Source: Siphonodentalium dalli
Lineage: Eukaryota > Mollusca > Scaphopoda > Gadilida > Siphonodentaliidae
Direction: 5' to 3'
Assembly (NCBI GenBank): GCA_032622095.1
Contig: CP136063.1
Span: 65,981,897 to 66,045,896, forward strand
DNA length: 64,000 bases
In this document: piece by piece, positions 21,573-33,202 of the stretch
Numbering within the stretch: position 1 is the first letter of the stretch
Layout: each line of letters starts with the position of its first letter
Position numbers and translations under genes: made by a program
The notes under the pieces: model-generated
Told to the model about the DNA's origin: nothing
Database searches by the model: none
Seen by the model: the letters and a program-made list of their open reading frames with translations, nothing else

Positions 21573-22104
21573 TGAATTCTAGCCAAAACCAATGAGATGA
21601 AAGTCACCGTCTCCAGCCAATGAGAATCAGCGTAGGTGAGTTGTTATTCAGGGAACTTGTGCACTGAACTTGAAATCATGTAACCATGACCTTGACTTGA
21701 GTTGGAAATCTGAAGTGAGTGCATGACTGTGTGTGAGAGAATGATAAAATCATTGACCCAGAAAATGATGGTAGTTAAGTCGGGTACATTGTTTACATTT
21801 TATGAGCACAAATTTAGCAACATAGAAAATGTACTATTTTGGCTTCAAAATATTTAATTACATGGCCGATTACCTTTGAGTTCATTTAAACTCTGAGTAT
21901 ATTTAACCAAAGGTGACAGGTTAAATGTACTCAGAGGTCGTGACCTTTCACTGGACACGGCTGCTGATATTTTGAGTTCTTTTAACCTGAGTACGTTTAA
22001 CCTGTGACCATTCACTCTACCTTAGTTATAGTCAGCAACTGTCATATGGCAATCGATTCCCGACCATGCGGGAGGCTGGGAGCCAACTTCTCGACTTTTC
22101 GATC

Positions 22105-22960
22105 TGAACTACTTTCAGGACCATGGGTACAAATGGTTACTTCTGGTTACTTTAATGTTACATTTGTTAATTTAATTTTTTTTCTTAGAAATCTCTAAGT
22201 ACCCTGTTACAAATTAGAAAACATATTTCCTGAACTACCTTCAGGACCATGGGTGCACGGGGTACAAATGGTTACTTCTGGTTACTTTACCTATCAGTTA
22301 AAGGTACTCAACCCGTAAAGAGGGTCCCCATCTCAACAGATTCCAACAACAACAATCCGATCAGAGGGTCCTATATTACTATTTCTTTGGCTTTGGGGGT
22401 AAAAAATATTTGATTCGAGTCGAGGAACCCATCAAACAAAGCTCAGAGTTATTAGATATTGATTTTTCAAATTTGTTATGTTCTCGAGATGAGTACTAAT
22501 AACTGCCTTAATCTGCTCTGGATGTGTACTCCAAATCTATTCAAACAGACAAGGATGAATAACTCTAAAATCAAGTGGTAATTTTAACGCAATTTTGACT
22601 GAGTTCTGGGCCAGATAGTATTCCCGATAATGAAAAATAATAGATTTCTAAAATCGATATCTAACAAATCTGAGCTTTGATGGGTGACTTCCTCGACTCG
22701 AATCAAATATTTTTGACCCCCGAAGCCATTGAAATAGTAATTGAGAGGAGTTTTATCGGGTCGAGTACCTTTAATGTTACATTTGTTACTTTTATTTTTT
22801 TTCTTAGAAATCTCAAAGTACCCCGTTTCATTGTTACAAATTAGAAAACATATTTCCTGAACTAATTTCAGGCCCATGGGTACACAGGGTAGAAATGGTT
22901 ACTTCTGGTTACTTTAATGTTACATTTTTTACTTTTATTTTGTTTTCTTAGAAAGGTACA
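22105..22960. repeat. Tandem units of about 130 bp, interrupted by a foldback element
   Basis: Units with 'gaccatgggtacaaatggtt', 'acttctggttacttt' and 'tcttagaaatctc.aagtacc' start near 22117, 22248 and 22870. The middle unit is split by the inverted-repeat element at 22304-22774. Confidence 0.7.
22304..22774. mobile_element. Inverted-repeat element, ends AAAGGTACTC
   Basis: Begins TTAAAGGTACTCAACCCG and ends CGGGTCGAGTACCTTTAA. Inner arms share 'aaatatttgattcgagtcga' and 'ggctttgggggt'/'acccccgaagcc'. About 465 bp, no coding capacity, TTAA at the edges. Confidence 0.7.
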
Positions 22961-23297
22961 TTATTACATTTGTTACAAAGGCTATTCTCATTTCATATCC
23001 ATACACTTCGGTGAACAAAATATGAATCTGTCAAGCTTTGCTTTGTTAATATATGGCCACGCCAACATGCGACGTACGTATGTGGCGAAAGCCAGCATAG
23101 AACATGCAAACTTTATGGAGTACATGCAACGAATGGTCTAAAATTAACGTACATTTTAAGTAAATATGCTTTACCATTTAACATAAATTGTTATCTGCAC
23201 GTGACAGGGGATAGGTATTGTAATCTATTCTCCCATCCAACATTCATGGTACAAACATCCACAACGTGTGGGATGGTGATGTCCATCGATATCTACA

Positions 23298-23447
23298 GGT
23301 GGGTCCGAAGAGGACATGCATGCAGCTACCAGTAATATTTCTATGCTGTGTGTATGCCTCCCAGATGGTCATTTCAGATTTGCAGAATCGGCAAGACAAA
23401 GAATTGTGAATTGCCCAAAGATCACAGACGACATCAAGAAATTGTGA
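23298..23447 (+). CDS. Possible terminal exon of an unknown gene
   Basis: After an acceptor-like 'atctacag', a 49-codon open stretch (EEDMHAATSNISMLCVCLPD and FRFAESARQRIVN) runs to TGA at 23445, followed 20 bp later by AATAAA (23467-23472). An upstream open frame (to 23141, with SSFALLIYGHANMRRTY) could be a preceding piece. No family recognised. Confidence 0.3.
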   Translation, partial: GGSEEDMHAATSNISMLCVCLPDGHFRFAESARQRIVNCPKITDDIKKL

Positions 23448-23674
23448 TTATTGAATAACTTTTAGTAATAAAAGGTTTCGTTTGTATTTATTTACCGGTA
23501 GAAATAAAGAATCTTGTCAATTTCGTTCAGTTAAAATGCCAATATTGTTCCGTTTGTTTAGTTCCGTTATCAGCTTGTGTAAATTTGTTTAATCATTTAA
23601 TCATTCTATTCTTCATATAAAGTGTGTTATTACTACAACCGAGTTAATCAAGACCCATGCAAATAATCCCACAA

Positions 23675-24875
23675 TCTCTTTAATTAGATCAATGGACTGG
23701 TCAAATTATCTCATCTGAATCTTCCCAGCAGTGTCTTCCAGGGACTCAAAAATAGAGCCAAATGTTCCCGTGGACCGAATCTTCTCACCCCCCTCCCCAA
23801 TTTGGGAGTCGGGGTATAACAAATACAAGTAAAGTGCACGAATGTGCTTTTAAACCGAATAATTTACACAATGTCACTTTAAATCATCCAAGTGTTGAAT
23901 ACAAAATTTGAAGCAAAATATGTCAATGACAAATTTAATAACAATTAAAATATAAAAATGGCAATCGCGATAACACAATTTAACTTTGATAAAAAATGAA
24001 GAAATGAGTAAATGAGGTTTCATTTTAAGAAACACCTTGACAAATATAAATATGGCTAATATAAAATATCCAGAAATATTTTTGTTAGCAATTTGCACCA
24101 ACCCCAAGTTTCACAGCATGGGTACATGTAAATGCAAAAAAAATAACTCCATTCCACAAGAAAATAAGTAAATACCTTTAAACAGTGTTGAAATAAGACT
24201 TAGCTACAACAATGTAGCAATCGTGCATCTGGATGCAATGTGTGACAAACACAAACTGTAGAGGTCTGGTATGGCACGACCAAATCCGCGTGGGTTGATG
24301 CCAACAGAACGTGTCAAAATGCAGGAGGAAGTTTGGCGACAACTCTTAACAAACAAGGACTGAGTAATGCGGGATTGAGCCTCTCTGATGGAGACCAGGT
24401 GTGGATCAACATTGATCAAAACTCGGAAGAAGTGTAATATAATTCTGGCGCGATCTAACTGTCACATTTACCACGCTGCAGCCATAAATAAGCTGTGTTA
24501 GGTTTTCCAGTTCGAAAACTACAAAATTATTATCACAAAACATAAACTGTGACAAAATCTATAAAATCAGCATCTCAAGTGAATAACATAGAACACAAAA
24601 CTAAGTGTGTCCTTCCTCCAATCTGACCACAAGGTAAGTGACACAAGGTAAGTGACACAAGGTAAGTGACAACAGTGAATTCAAGCTAAAACCAATGAGA
24701 TGAAAGTCGCCCGTCTCCAGCCAATGAGAATCAGCGTAGGTGAGTTGTTATTCAGGGAAATTGTGCACTGAACTTGAAATCATGTAACCATGACCTTGAC
24801 TTGAGTTGGAAATCTGAAGTGAGTGCATGACTGCCAGAGAATTATAAAATCATTGACCCAGAAAATGATTGTAGT
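23675..24875. repeat. 1.2-kb duplicated block, copy 2 (empty site)
   Basis: Uninterrupted paralogue of 19560-21775. The sequence 'ataaaatcagcatctcaag' at about 24560-24578 is the unoccupied target of the foldback element present in copy 1. Confidence 0.85.
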
Positions 24876-24973
24876 AAACAAACTGACCAGTGACACCAGT
24901 CCTGTTGACAAAGATGGTCAGATTGTCAAGTGGCATGGTGCTACTGAGTGCAATATAATAATCTGGTATTGGA

Positions 24974-25079
24974 TGAGAGCTTTCCATTGAATGGCAACAA
25001 GCCATATTTCCAACTAAATCCTGATAAATTACCCATAACTATGATGTGGTTAAGGAGTCAATTATTTAGGGCATTACAG
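24974..25079. mobile_element. Tc1/mariner-type hairpin MITE, right half
   Basis: 'gagagctttccattgaatgg' to 'gcattacagta' corresponds to the right arm of the element at 13097. The left arm is missing. Confidence 0.7.
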
Positions 25080-25249
25080 TATTAGGTTGGAAACATTAAA
25101 TTATGGATTGGCCATAAAACCTGATTTGGTCATAAAATATGATCTGCTCACATCACCATACAACAAATCAGTCTCTTTATCCAACCTCCATAACACAACA
25201 ACCAACTCAACAAATCAGAACTAACGACAACACCGATCTCAACCATTTT

Positions 25250-25345
25250 CAGAATGAGGTCCCCAGAGGGTGAATTTAGCGACTATCCAACATGGTGGAC
25301 AAGCATCACCAAATTCACCCTCTGGGAACCTTGTTCTGCTTGGGT
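25250..25345. mobile_element. Short palindromic element, copy 1
   Basis: 'cagaatgaggtccccagagg' plus 'gtgaatttag' faces 'ccaaattcaccctctggga' and 'ccttgttctg', with a loop of about 30 bp. A second copy is at 25583-25672. Confidence 0.65.
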
Positions 25346-25582
25346 ATCATCTTCTAAAAATCTCATTCTGCTTAGGCCTCAATTACTATGGGAGACCTAT
25401 AGGATCAGATTGAAGTTCCCCAGTTGAAGTTGCTGATGTTCACCCATTAGTCACCTCGATTATGCATTTTATCTTCTGCATTAAATTAGGAAATATATAG
25501 AAAGAGAACAGAAGGGGAAAAGTAACTAAAAACAAAGTTAATTTGATTTGACTATTGATAATTCCTAGAAAAGGAGGTCTAA

Positions 25583-25672
25583 GCAGAATGAGGGCCCCAG
25601 AGGGTGTATTTAATGATGATAGCCCGATGTGCGTGAAACATCACTAAATCCACCCTCTGGGGACCTCATTCT
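25583..25672. mobile_element. Short palindromic element, copy 2
   Basis: 'cagaatgagggccccagagg' faces 'ccctctggggacctcattct' with an imperfect stem and a loop of about 30 bp. Confidence 0.65.
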
Positions 25673-25793
25673 ACAAATGACACACTATTTACAGGCTTGA
25701 ATACTTTCATCTAGACTTGGAATTATAACCGACACTAACAAGAACAATCCGGTCAGGTGCCACAAATCAGCATAAGAAGGATCTGGACATATA

Positions 25794-25862
25794 CAGTAAT
25801 GCTCTAATTAATCGACTCCTTGAGCCGGAAATATGACTTGTTGCCATTCATCAGAAAGCTCT
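25794..25862. mobile_element. Tc1/mariner-type hairpin MITE, left half with internal deletion
   Basis: TA|CAGTAATGCTCTAATTAATC then 'gactccttgagc', jumping to 'cggaaatatgacttgttgcc'. Compared with 60587-60660, about 37 bp are missing. Confidence 0.65.
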
Positions 25863-26079
25863 GTGACATCAATATCGCAGGTGCACAGATTCCAATGGTG
25901 GTTCATGTCCATGCGTAAAATGATAAAAAACAACTTCGAAAAACTCTGGACATGTTGTGTCCACGGATGATGGAGGGACTATCTGAATGCAGACTCCATG
26001 GGGTACAATAATTATAATAATAAATAAATCTACTAAAAGTCCTTATACATCCCCAGTGGTTTGGGGTGTACGTAGAGTG

Positions 26080-27600
26080 AAAATACACTGTGCTTAGGCT
26101 GTGTCACTGGTGACATCGGAGAGTGAAAACACTCGGAGGCCATATCTGAGTGTTTAAGTTGGCGAGGAAGGAAAGAAAATCGAGAAAAAAACTCCAGAGA
26201 AAACCTTCAACACTCAGATAACCTGCAGTATAGGTCTAGCGCTGTCGTTATTGTTTAACTTCATCAGGACCGAGTTTTTTTCTCGATTTTCTTACAATAA
26301 TTATAACTTAAGTCATGATGATAGTGATATTGTTTGCCCATTCTTACATAGGGCTGATGAAATATATGGGTATGTGCCGGGTGACAGATGGATTTGACAC
26401 CCGACCCCCTGCCCACTGCACAATCAAAGATCTCAGCTGTTCGTGTGTGCTTGGGGGGGGGGGGGGACAGATCTTATTTTGATAGCCGACACAGACACCC
26501 CATCTGTTAAATCCATAGAACATAAAAACAAAGAACAAATTGAGCAATAATCTACCTTATATATATCATATGATTAAATCCACTTAATCCAGCTTAATCT
26601 GTTAAATCCATACAACAGGGCAAACATTCACTAGATATGGTAGTCAGGATCTGAAGATGTCCAATGTCATCAAACAAACAAGTCTTGATGTGTTGAAAGG
26701 TAATCCTAATGACGGGAAACAATCGAGTGACTAGTCCATATTAAATGTTCCTTCAGAGTTATAAGATTTTATATGCAATTGGAGGTGAGAAATACCAAGC
26801 TAAATTAACAAATAAATAAAAGGTGACAAGTAAAACTTGGAAAAAAAGTGTTTTGACTGTTTTAATACAGCAATTAAGATTAATGACCTAGATAAGCCAA
26901 GAGGCAAAACAATTAAAATTACCAACATAATTAACAGGTTTGATTAAATGAATATGATAATTAAACACAAATGAATTATGAACCGACAGGCAAGTGATGA
27001 AATTGTCCTGAAGGCCTAAAGATGTGACAATACATAATAAAACATGAACGAACCATTCAAACTCTTTGGTCAAAATTTAGAAATATTAATTCACAACACA
27101 CATGGGGGGGGGGGGTGGTTAGTAGTAAAAATTGCCAGGAAGGTATGCCGTTTTTTTGCATCTGGCATTTTCAGGGGCCCCACCAACCCCAAATCTGCAA
27201 AAAAAATAATATAATTTTTACTCCCAATTTTTGGTCACCCTCCCCCCAAATTTCACTAAATTTGGTCTAAAGCCGCATAGAACTGTACTGATATCACTCA
27301 TATAACTTGGAACGATCTCAATTAGTTCAAATAACAGTTTGACCTGTTTCAGAAGCTGTCTTAATTGAAAAAAAATACACACAACTTGATATTTAAGTTT
27401 TATTATATATTTTTTCCAGAGTTAATTATATGTCCTGCTGCATTTACAATGGAATCTGCTGATTTAATACCTTTTTTTCATTTAGTCAGTTACACATTGC
27501 ATTGAGTTATTTACTATAAACTACTGACTTTTATTTGTGCAGTTATTGTGATGGACTGGATCTACATTTTAATTCTCCTTACTGTAAGTAAAAAAAATAA
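26080..27600. other. No recognisable gene; small inverted repeat and G-runs
   Basis: 'aagaaaatcgagaaaaaaac' at about 26175-26195 is inverted at 26271-26292. G-runs occur at about 26453-26465 and 27103-27114. No supported coding region. Confidence 0.5.
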
Positions 27601-27601
27601 C

Positions 27602-27803
27602 CTAAGTAATCGACTCCTTAACCATAGCAGATATATGGGTAAGTTTTCAGGATTTAGTCGGAAATATGGCTTCTTGCCATTCACCGGAAAGCTCTCCCGA
27701 GAGCTTTCCAATGAATGGCAACAAGCCATATTTCTGACTAAATCCTGAAAAGTTACCCATAATTCTGCTCTGGTTAAGGAGTTGATTACTTAGAGCATTA
27801 CTG
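27602..27803. mobile_element. Tc1/mariner-type hairpin MITE
   Basis: Left arm from 'ctaagtaatcgactccttaa' (the terminal CAGTAATGCT is lost), centre 'ggaaagctctcccgagagctttcc', right arm to CATTACTG|TA at 27803. Confidence 0.78.
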
Positions 27804-28305
27804 TATTGTTCTACCAGCAAGAGTCTTAGATGCGTGTTAAAGGCCCACAAGATCACATTATATACAACATATTCCATATTATATACCATTTGAAAGAGGA
27901 AGCTCCAAAATATTGTGTTGTCAACTGATCCGGTCGAATAAACTGGGAACATTGTTTTTGTCGAGGTACTGATTTGTGTTCTGCAATTAATTTTGATCCA
28001 TACTGTACTATAAAGTCTATTATTCTCAATGGAAGAGGAATTACTCTTAACTCTTAATTTGAATTCTGATACATTCTGGGTTGAAAAGAGGGTGGGGAGT
28101 CTTGGAATGAATCTGAGAATCTCTCACTTGGTGGACACTCCGAGGCCACAGCTGTTTCGTATTCTGGTGGAATATATATATTTCTGGTTCCTCTTCCAAA
28201 TGGTATATACTATGGGATATGTTGTGTATAATGTGATCTGGTAATTCGAAAATTATGTGGGCCTTTAATAAACATCATTTAGGTAAGTTGGCTTTTCATT
28301 CTGTG

Positions 28306-28420
28306 TTTTAAAGATTGATTATCTCTTTAAATAACAAATAAAATAATAAATATGAACTGAAGACCCCTGTCCAGAAAGGCTTCTAATCAATTAATATTGA
28401 TTTTATTTCGGATATTTTAT
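28306..28420. mobile_element. Single arm of the 8.1-kb foldback family
   Basis: 'ttaaagattgattatctctt' to 'attgattttatttcggatat' matches one arm of 8122-8650. The other arm is absent. Confidence 0.65.
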
Positions 28421-28547
28421 AATGAAATGAGATGATTAATTGGGACACTTTATAGTTCCAATTTTTTGTTTCTCCTGAACAATTTAAAAACCCAGTATAC
28501 AACCTTTTGGAACCAAAGCGACAATATGTAGTAAGGCGAACTTCCAT

Positions 28548-28763
28548 TAACCCTTTAAGTGCCAAGTCCGATTTTTCTGTCAACCCATATTTCCTTGATA
28601 ATTTTTCACATTTATTGATTATAATAATGTGATACATTAATGGAAAGAGCTCTGAGAGAGCTCTTTCCATCAATGTATCACATTATTATAATCAATAAAT
28701 TTGAAAAATGATCAAGGAAATAAGGGTTGATACAAAAACGGGACTTGGCACTGAAAGGGTTAA
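28548..28763. mobile_element. piggyBac-type MITE family B, AT-rich stem variant
   Basis: TTAA at both ends, CCCTTTAAGTGCCAAGTCCG facing CTTGGCACTGAAAGGG. The interior is one long foldback centred on 'gaaagagctctgagagagctctttcc' rather than the GCATT palindrome module. Confidence 0.85.
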
Positions 28764-28789
28764 CTATGTAACTTTTCTGTCTTATGTAG

Positions 28790-29122
28790 AGAGTTCTTAA
28801 TCATGCGCCACCATGATGGATGTATGGCAGACACAAAGGTTAATTGTACTCAAGATTTTTTTATGAAGCAAACTGTCAGCACCTTTTATAATGCTAACAT
28901 GAAGGACTGTTATATCACTGATAGATATGTAAGTATATTCGTGTTATGAAGGCATTATTTCCCAAAACATTTCAAGTAAATTTGTTTTTAAGTGGCATTG
29001 TTTGTACTCCTTTTCATGCTTTTTGTGTAAAATGATGGGCATGGAAACATTTACTTTGACATTCACAAACTTTTCTTTAGACATCTGATGTTTTCAGTGA
29101 GAAATTCAACTTTACTCTGTGA
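28790..29122 (+). CDS. Possible two-exon 3' end of an unknown gene
   Basis: Exon 28790-28928 follows 'tctgtcttatgtag', reads EFLIMRHHDGCMADTKVN and TVSTFYNANMKDCYITDRY, and ends at a good donor (TAT|gtaagt). A second exon after 'acttttctttag' (29081-29122) reads TSDVFSEKFNFTL and stops. The joining phase is 0/0. No family recognised; a family B MITE lies just upstream. Confidence 0.35.
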
Positions 29123-29494
29123 TACCCTGTTCAGGCACAAATATTTGGCGGTAGTAAAGAAGCACATACATGGGCTATATTTCCGATTTACGAGGCATTA
29201 ATCTGTTTTGTAACATTTCTGGGTAACAGAGATTGTCGGGAAATCAGAAAATATCTTTCTTATTTGACTCTCGCTCTGAAGATAACCTCAGTTTGCTGAC
29301 TCCAGATGGAACCAGTGTTCTCTTGATGTTCAAAGATTTGAATGCTGTTTGCCACCATTTTGGTGAGCTACTTGCTGGCATGAATTTACTGACATGAATG
29401 TGGAGGTTATTTGTGATCATTTTGATGACCTTCAGATAATAGGCCATTCCAGAAATGATTCTATCATGTTTTATTAGATTAGATTTTATTTTGA

Positions 29495-29862
29495 TAACAT
29501 TCGGGACATGACAATCTGCGGGATGGGATGGGATAGAACGACAATCTGCGGGACAGAATTTCAAATTGCGTGGGACGGCCGATATCTCGATGAATACAGC
29601 ACGTAGAGGGCTCCTTTTGGTGTCTAATGAAAGGCCCACACTCGCCCTATCCACACATTAACCCCGCCACTGAACGGACACCAGAAGTTGCATTATTTGG
29701 TCGACAACTGACCTAACATGTTAGACACCAAAAGGAGCCCTCTACGTGCTGTATTACTCGAGATATCGGCCGGCCCACGCAATTTGAAATGCTGTCCCGC
29801 AGATTGTCGTTCTATCCCCAATCCCATCCCATCCCGCAGATTGTCATGTCCCTAACATTCAT
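29495..29862. mobile_element. Inverted-repeat element with arms of about 130 bp
   Basis: 'gacatgacaatctgcgggat...tagagggctccttttggtgtc' (about 29507-29622) is repeated in reverse complement at about 29724-29852 ('gacaccaaaaggagccctct ... atcccgcagattgtcatgtc'). A loop of about 100 bp lies between. Ends not precisely defined; no coding content. Confidence 0.75.
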
Positions 29863-29869
29863 GTACATT

Positions 29870-30480
29870 TTGACAGTGCATGATGTTACAGAAATAACAT
29901 GTATATTTAAACATAAGTAAAAAATTGGTTTCTACATGTATAACAAAGCTGTGATATGTAAATTTAAGAGTATAGAATATCAGTTGGGTGCACTGTCATA
30001 ACTAAATATTATTGGGGATAACATAATACATATATTGCATGAATGTGGTACATTTTTCCTCCACTAGGCATTTTGTAACAGTGTTACAAGTGTCACAATT
30101 GTTTAGTTAGAGTATAATCATTATTATCGGTGGATTTAGACGTCCCTGCATGTCACCATAAGTAAGTATAGCTCCTACCACCCTCATATATACCGCGTTA
30201 TTTTACGCCAACAAAAGGGGTCGCCCTAAAAGGCCGGCAAATGACGGTGAAAACCGGCACGTTATGTCATAATATAATGAATAAAACATGATATTTGGCA
30301 TGTCTACATCTCATATATCAATTTTATTCAAAATTAAATTAATATTTTTGAGTATAAATGGCATTCTAAAATAGGCGATACGTCAGAGCGCCGGTCTTCT
30401 ATTGAGTAGCGCTCTGTGTCAGTTAATTAACAAGAAGAGCAGAGCTATAGCGTAATGGGATTCCAACGCCAGTGGCTTCG
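29870..30480. other. No recognisable gene
   Basis: Apart from the small repeat at 30048-30095 (inverse of 10160-10215) nothing was recognised. Confidence 0.45.
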
Positions 30481-30880
30481 TTAACCCTTTACCCAACAGA
30501 AGGGCCCTGTGCCAATGCATTCTCTTATATATGCGAGTCGACCATAGGTCGCCTCGCATATATAAGAGAATGCATTGGCTTAACACATTAAAAATTATAA
30601 AATTGTTAAAGAATGTAAGAAAAAATGGTAAAAAGTGTTAAAAAAAGATTTTTTTTAGGCCAATGCATTCTCTTATATATGCGAGGCGACCTATGGTCGA
30701 CTCGCATATATAAGAGAATGCATTGGCACAGGGCATAACTGTAACTATCACAATGTGGCCAAGGAGCCGATTCCAATGATATCCATATTTGTATGGTTCT
30801 ATTGAGACAGACCGAAGATATTTTAGGCTGTTGAAGCTTTATTTGGCCGGTTTTGGCCGGTTTGTTGGGTAAAGGGTTAA
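30481..30880. mobile_element. piggyBac-type MITE family A, complete copy
   Basis: 400 bp, TTAA at both ends (30481-30484, 30877-30880), TIR CCCTTTACCCAACA / TGTTGGGTAAAGGG. It holds two palindrome modules, 30512-30578 and 30660-30726, in opposite orientation, flanked by 'ccctgtg' and 'cacaggg'. Best reference copy in the window. Confidence 0.92.
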
Positions 30881-31011
30881 GCAGATTTACTAATGGTAAT
30901 AGATAAGCCATATCTTATACCCAAAGCGCTAAGAGTTAGTATGAATCGGAATTCTTGTCCAAAGTTTTTTATTCTGATTTGATTTATCATCTCGACAACG
31001 TAAATTTCACA

Positions 31012-31614
31012 ATGTCTGTATATCCTTGTGGTGTTTGTTCTGAGCATTGCGATGGCTATAGGAATATAGCATGCGATACGTGTGACCGGTGGTATCACTT
31101 GTCATGTGAGTCACTGAAAGTAAGTAGTTTTAATTTCTTTAGAAAGTCAGCCTTAAGTTATTACTGTAGCAAATGCAACCGAGACAGAACTGACGGGAAA
31201 TATGACTTCTTGATGGCAATGATGCGATTGATGGCTGCAGTGGATGAGGGCCAAATCGAAGCTGCTATCAAACGGGAAGCGATATTTCTTCCCTTCGAGA
31301 CCAAATCGATGTACATTGCGGACATCCACGAGTACCACCCAATGATGCGTTATTCCAGGGACACGCAGGCAACTCAGCTTCTTGGTAATAACTGGCAAGA
31401 TTCATATCCCATCGAGGTGCAAACTGATGGCAATTGTCTATTCAATGCGATTTCTGTTGCGTTGTACGGCAATGAAGAGCACAATGAAGAGATTCGAGTT
31501 AGAACGTGTGTCGAACTTGGTCTCAAGAAGGACTATTATGAGAAATGCCATAAGAACTCGATGATTCCAACAATAAGTTCTCCAATCAAGAATGCCATTG
31601 ATGCCTGTGCTTGA
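31012..31614 (+). pseudogene. PHD finger + OTU-like protease N-terminal part
   Basis: From ATG 31012 the frame reads a C4HC3 PHD finger: YPCGVCSEHCDGYRNIACDT, CDRWYHLSCESL and YYCSKC. It is followed after about 80 residues by an OTU catalytic-core start, TDGNCLFNAISVALYG, with Asp and Cys in D-G-N-C. PHD fingers bind histone tails, and OTU domains are cysteine deubiquitinases. The frame stops at 31614, before an OTU His region, where an interspersed repeat begins. With the MULE blocks downstream this looks like a PHD-OTU-MULE transposon protein. An upstream in-frame ATG at 30955 exists, but 31012 directly precedes the domain. Confidence 0.65.
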
Positions 31615-31639
31615 TCAGGTGGTCCTGCTTCATTCTCCT

Positions 31640-31757
31640 CGGCATGGACCATACAATGGTGACGCACACCGGATGATGGACGGATGGACTGACGACGGAC
31701 GAGGATCAGTGATGACTATAGCTCCACCGGAGACTTCGTCTCAGGTGAGCTAAAAAC
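31640..31757. repeat. Interspersed repeat with 'ctcaggtgagctaaaa' tail
   Basis: 'gacggatggactgacgacgg ... atagctccaccggagacttcgtctcaggtgagctaaaaa' has the form of a very common molluscan interspersed repeat (GAC-rich body, 'ctcaggtgagctaaaa' end). A related start 'tttttttagctcatcttga' is at about 59291. Confidence 0.55.
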
Positions 31758-32098
31758 ACTCCGCTACATGGTAATACCAGGGTCACCACAGTCCCATACA
31801 CACGAGTGCCTACAAGCCACAAACTTTTAATAGATCAAGGCATTTCCCATAACGAGCCAGCTAGGGAAACGAAACGTAAAATTAACAGGGCTTAATTACC
31901 CTGATGATAACATTGATCTCCAAACTATTCACAACAGACAATATAACATCCGGCGAAAAGAAAGACCGCAAAACGAACACAGGCAAAACACCGCCGATGA
32001 TGTTGGCCAATGGCAGCAAATTTGATCGATCTATTATGAGTATGAACACAAGTAAGCCACCCAGTGTCATATGTTATACTGATGAGTAGATTAAAAAC

Positions 32099-33050
32099 AT
32101 GAAGACAGCTATTAGCAATGGCTGTGTAATCGGCATGGACCGAACTTTCAATCTAGCTGCATGTTATCTGACAACCATCTGTTTTAAAAATTCAAATGTG
32201 GCTCGAAAAGATACGGACAGTGATGTGCCGATAATGCAAATAAGGGCCTATATATTTCTACACTGGGATGGCACATTTGAGAGCTATTATTCACTTCTGT
32301 CTCACATTCGGGGCATTATGTTAGACATACCGACTGACAAAATTGTATTTGGTACAGATGACGAAACTGCACTGGTAAATGCAATACTGACATGCTTCCC
32401 TGGGTGCACACGCACGTTATGCACTCGGCATCTGAAAGAAAATTCCATTCATAACCTGCGAAAGACACACACGCAGGAAGACATCAATGACATAGTGTCA
32501 AAATTTCCAGCTCAACATCTGGACTGTTGATGATGGACGAGACAATTTTGTATAACGAGATGGAGGACGAAATAAGGACTAATTAAGTTTACTTCTCAAT
32601 ATCTGACTGAAAATATTTTTTGCCCAAGATATAAGAACAAAGGTTTTTGATCAAAGACGACGAATGATGGTAATTCCACAGATGTGGACGAACAACAATT
32701 GTGAATCGATAAACAACGTAATTAAATTGAACAATGACTGGAAAATAGTCAGACTGACAGACTTAATTGACCGACTGCACCAGCTTGAACGCGACCAACT
32801 GACTGACATCCGAGGCGCTCTTCATGGCCGTGGCCCATACAAATTAACCAGACAATCAGTTAAACTGCGCGTAAGCCATGAGACCTGGTCGAATTTGACA
32901 ACAGAACAATGTGAACGACGGGTCACACGAATATGGACATTTTTGCAGACGAGTGAGACTGATAGAATCAACAGACGGATGCTTGACAATACCAACAGTT
33001 GGTCAAGTTGCCAGAAAACCTGGACAACGAAAACGCACAAAGAGCTGTAA
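32099..33050 (+). pseudogene. MULE-type transposase core
   Basis: 32099-32530: VIGMDRTFNLAACYLTTICF (first Asp), KIVFGTDDETALVNAILTCF (second Asp) and CTRHLKEN (the C-x2-H element following it). 32664-33050, in another frame: WTNNNCESINNVIKLNNDW with the third acid, Glu at 32703-32705, then a helical region. All three DDE residues are present, but a stop at 32528 and a frame change separate them. Position after the PHD/OTU part suggests one mosaic protein, interrupted by a repeat at about 31.6-31.8 kb. Confidence 0.65.
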
Positions 33051-33202
33051 TTAAGGCTACAGTAATTCAGGTTTGTGTCTGCATTATTTACACTTCTCGT
33101 TTCTTAAAGACATATTATGTACTTGTTCGGGTGTGTGAAACTGATTAGTAATTTCCACAAAAAAAATTAAAAACAATAACAGTAGCCAAAAGTGCACTGC
33201 CA

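Larger units (their letters stand above)
19560..21775. repeat. 1.2-kb duplicated block, copy 1 (with inserted foldback element)
   Basis: Matches 23675-24875 along its length, from 'ctctttaattagatcaatgg' to 'cccagaaaatgat', but is split at 20417/21460 by the 1,042-bp foldback element. Small indels and substitutions separate the copies. Minus-strand frames in both (reading SIREAQSRITQSLFVKSC) are conserved but not recognised. Confidence 0.85.

Noticed and set aside
26453-26466. G-runs (also 27103, 38746 and C-run 19673) as possible G-quadruplex elements
   Set aside because: Single homopolymer runs without the spaced G-tracts needed for a defined quadruplex; also error-prone in assemblies.
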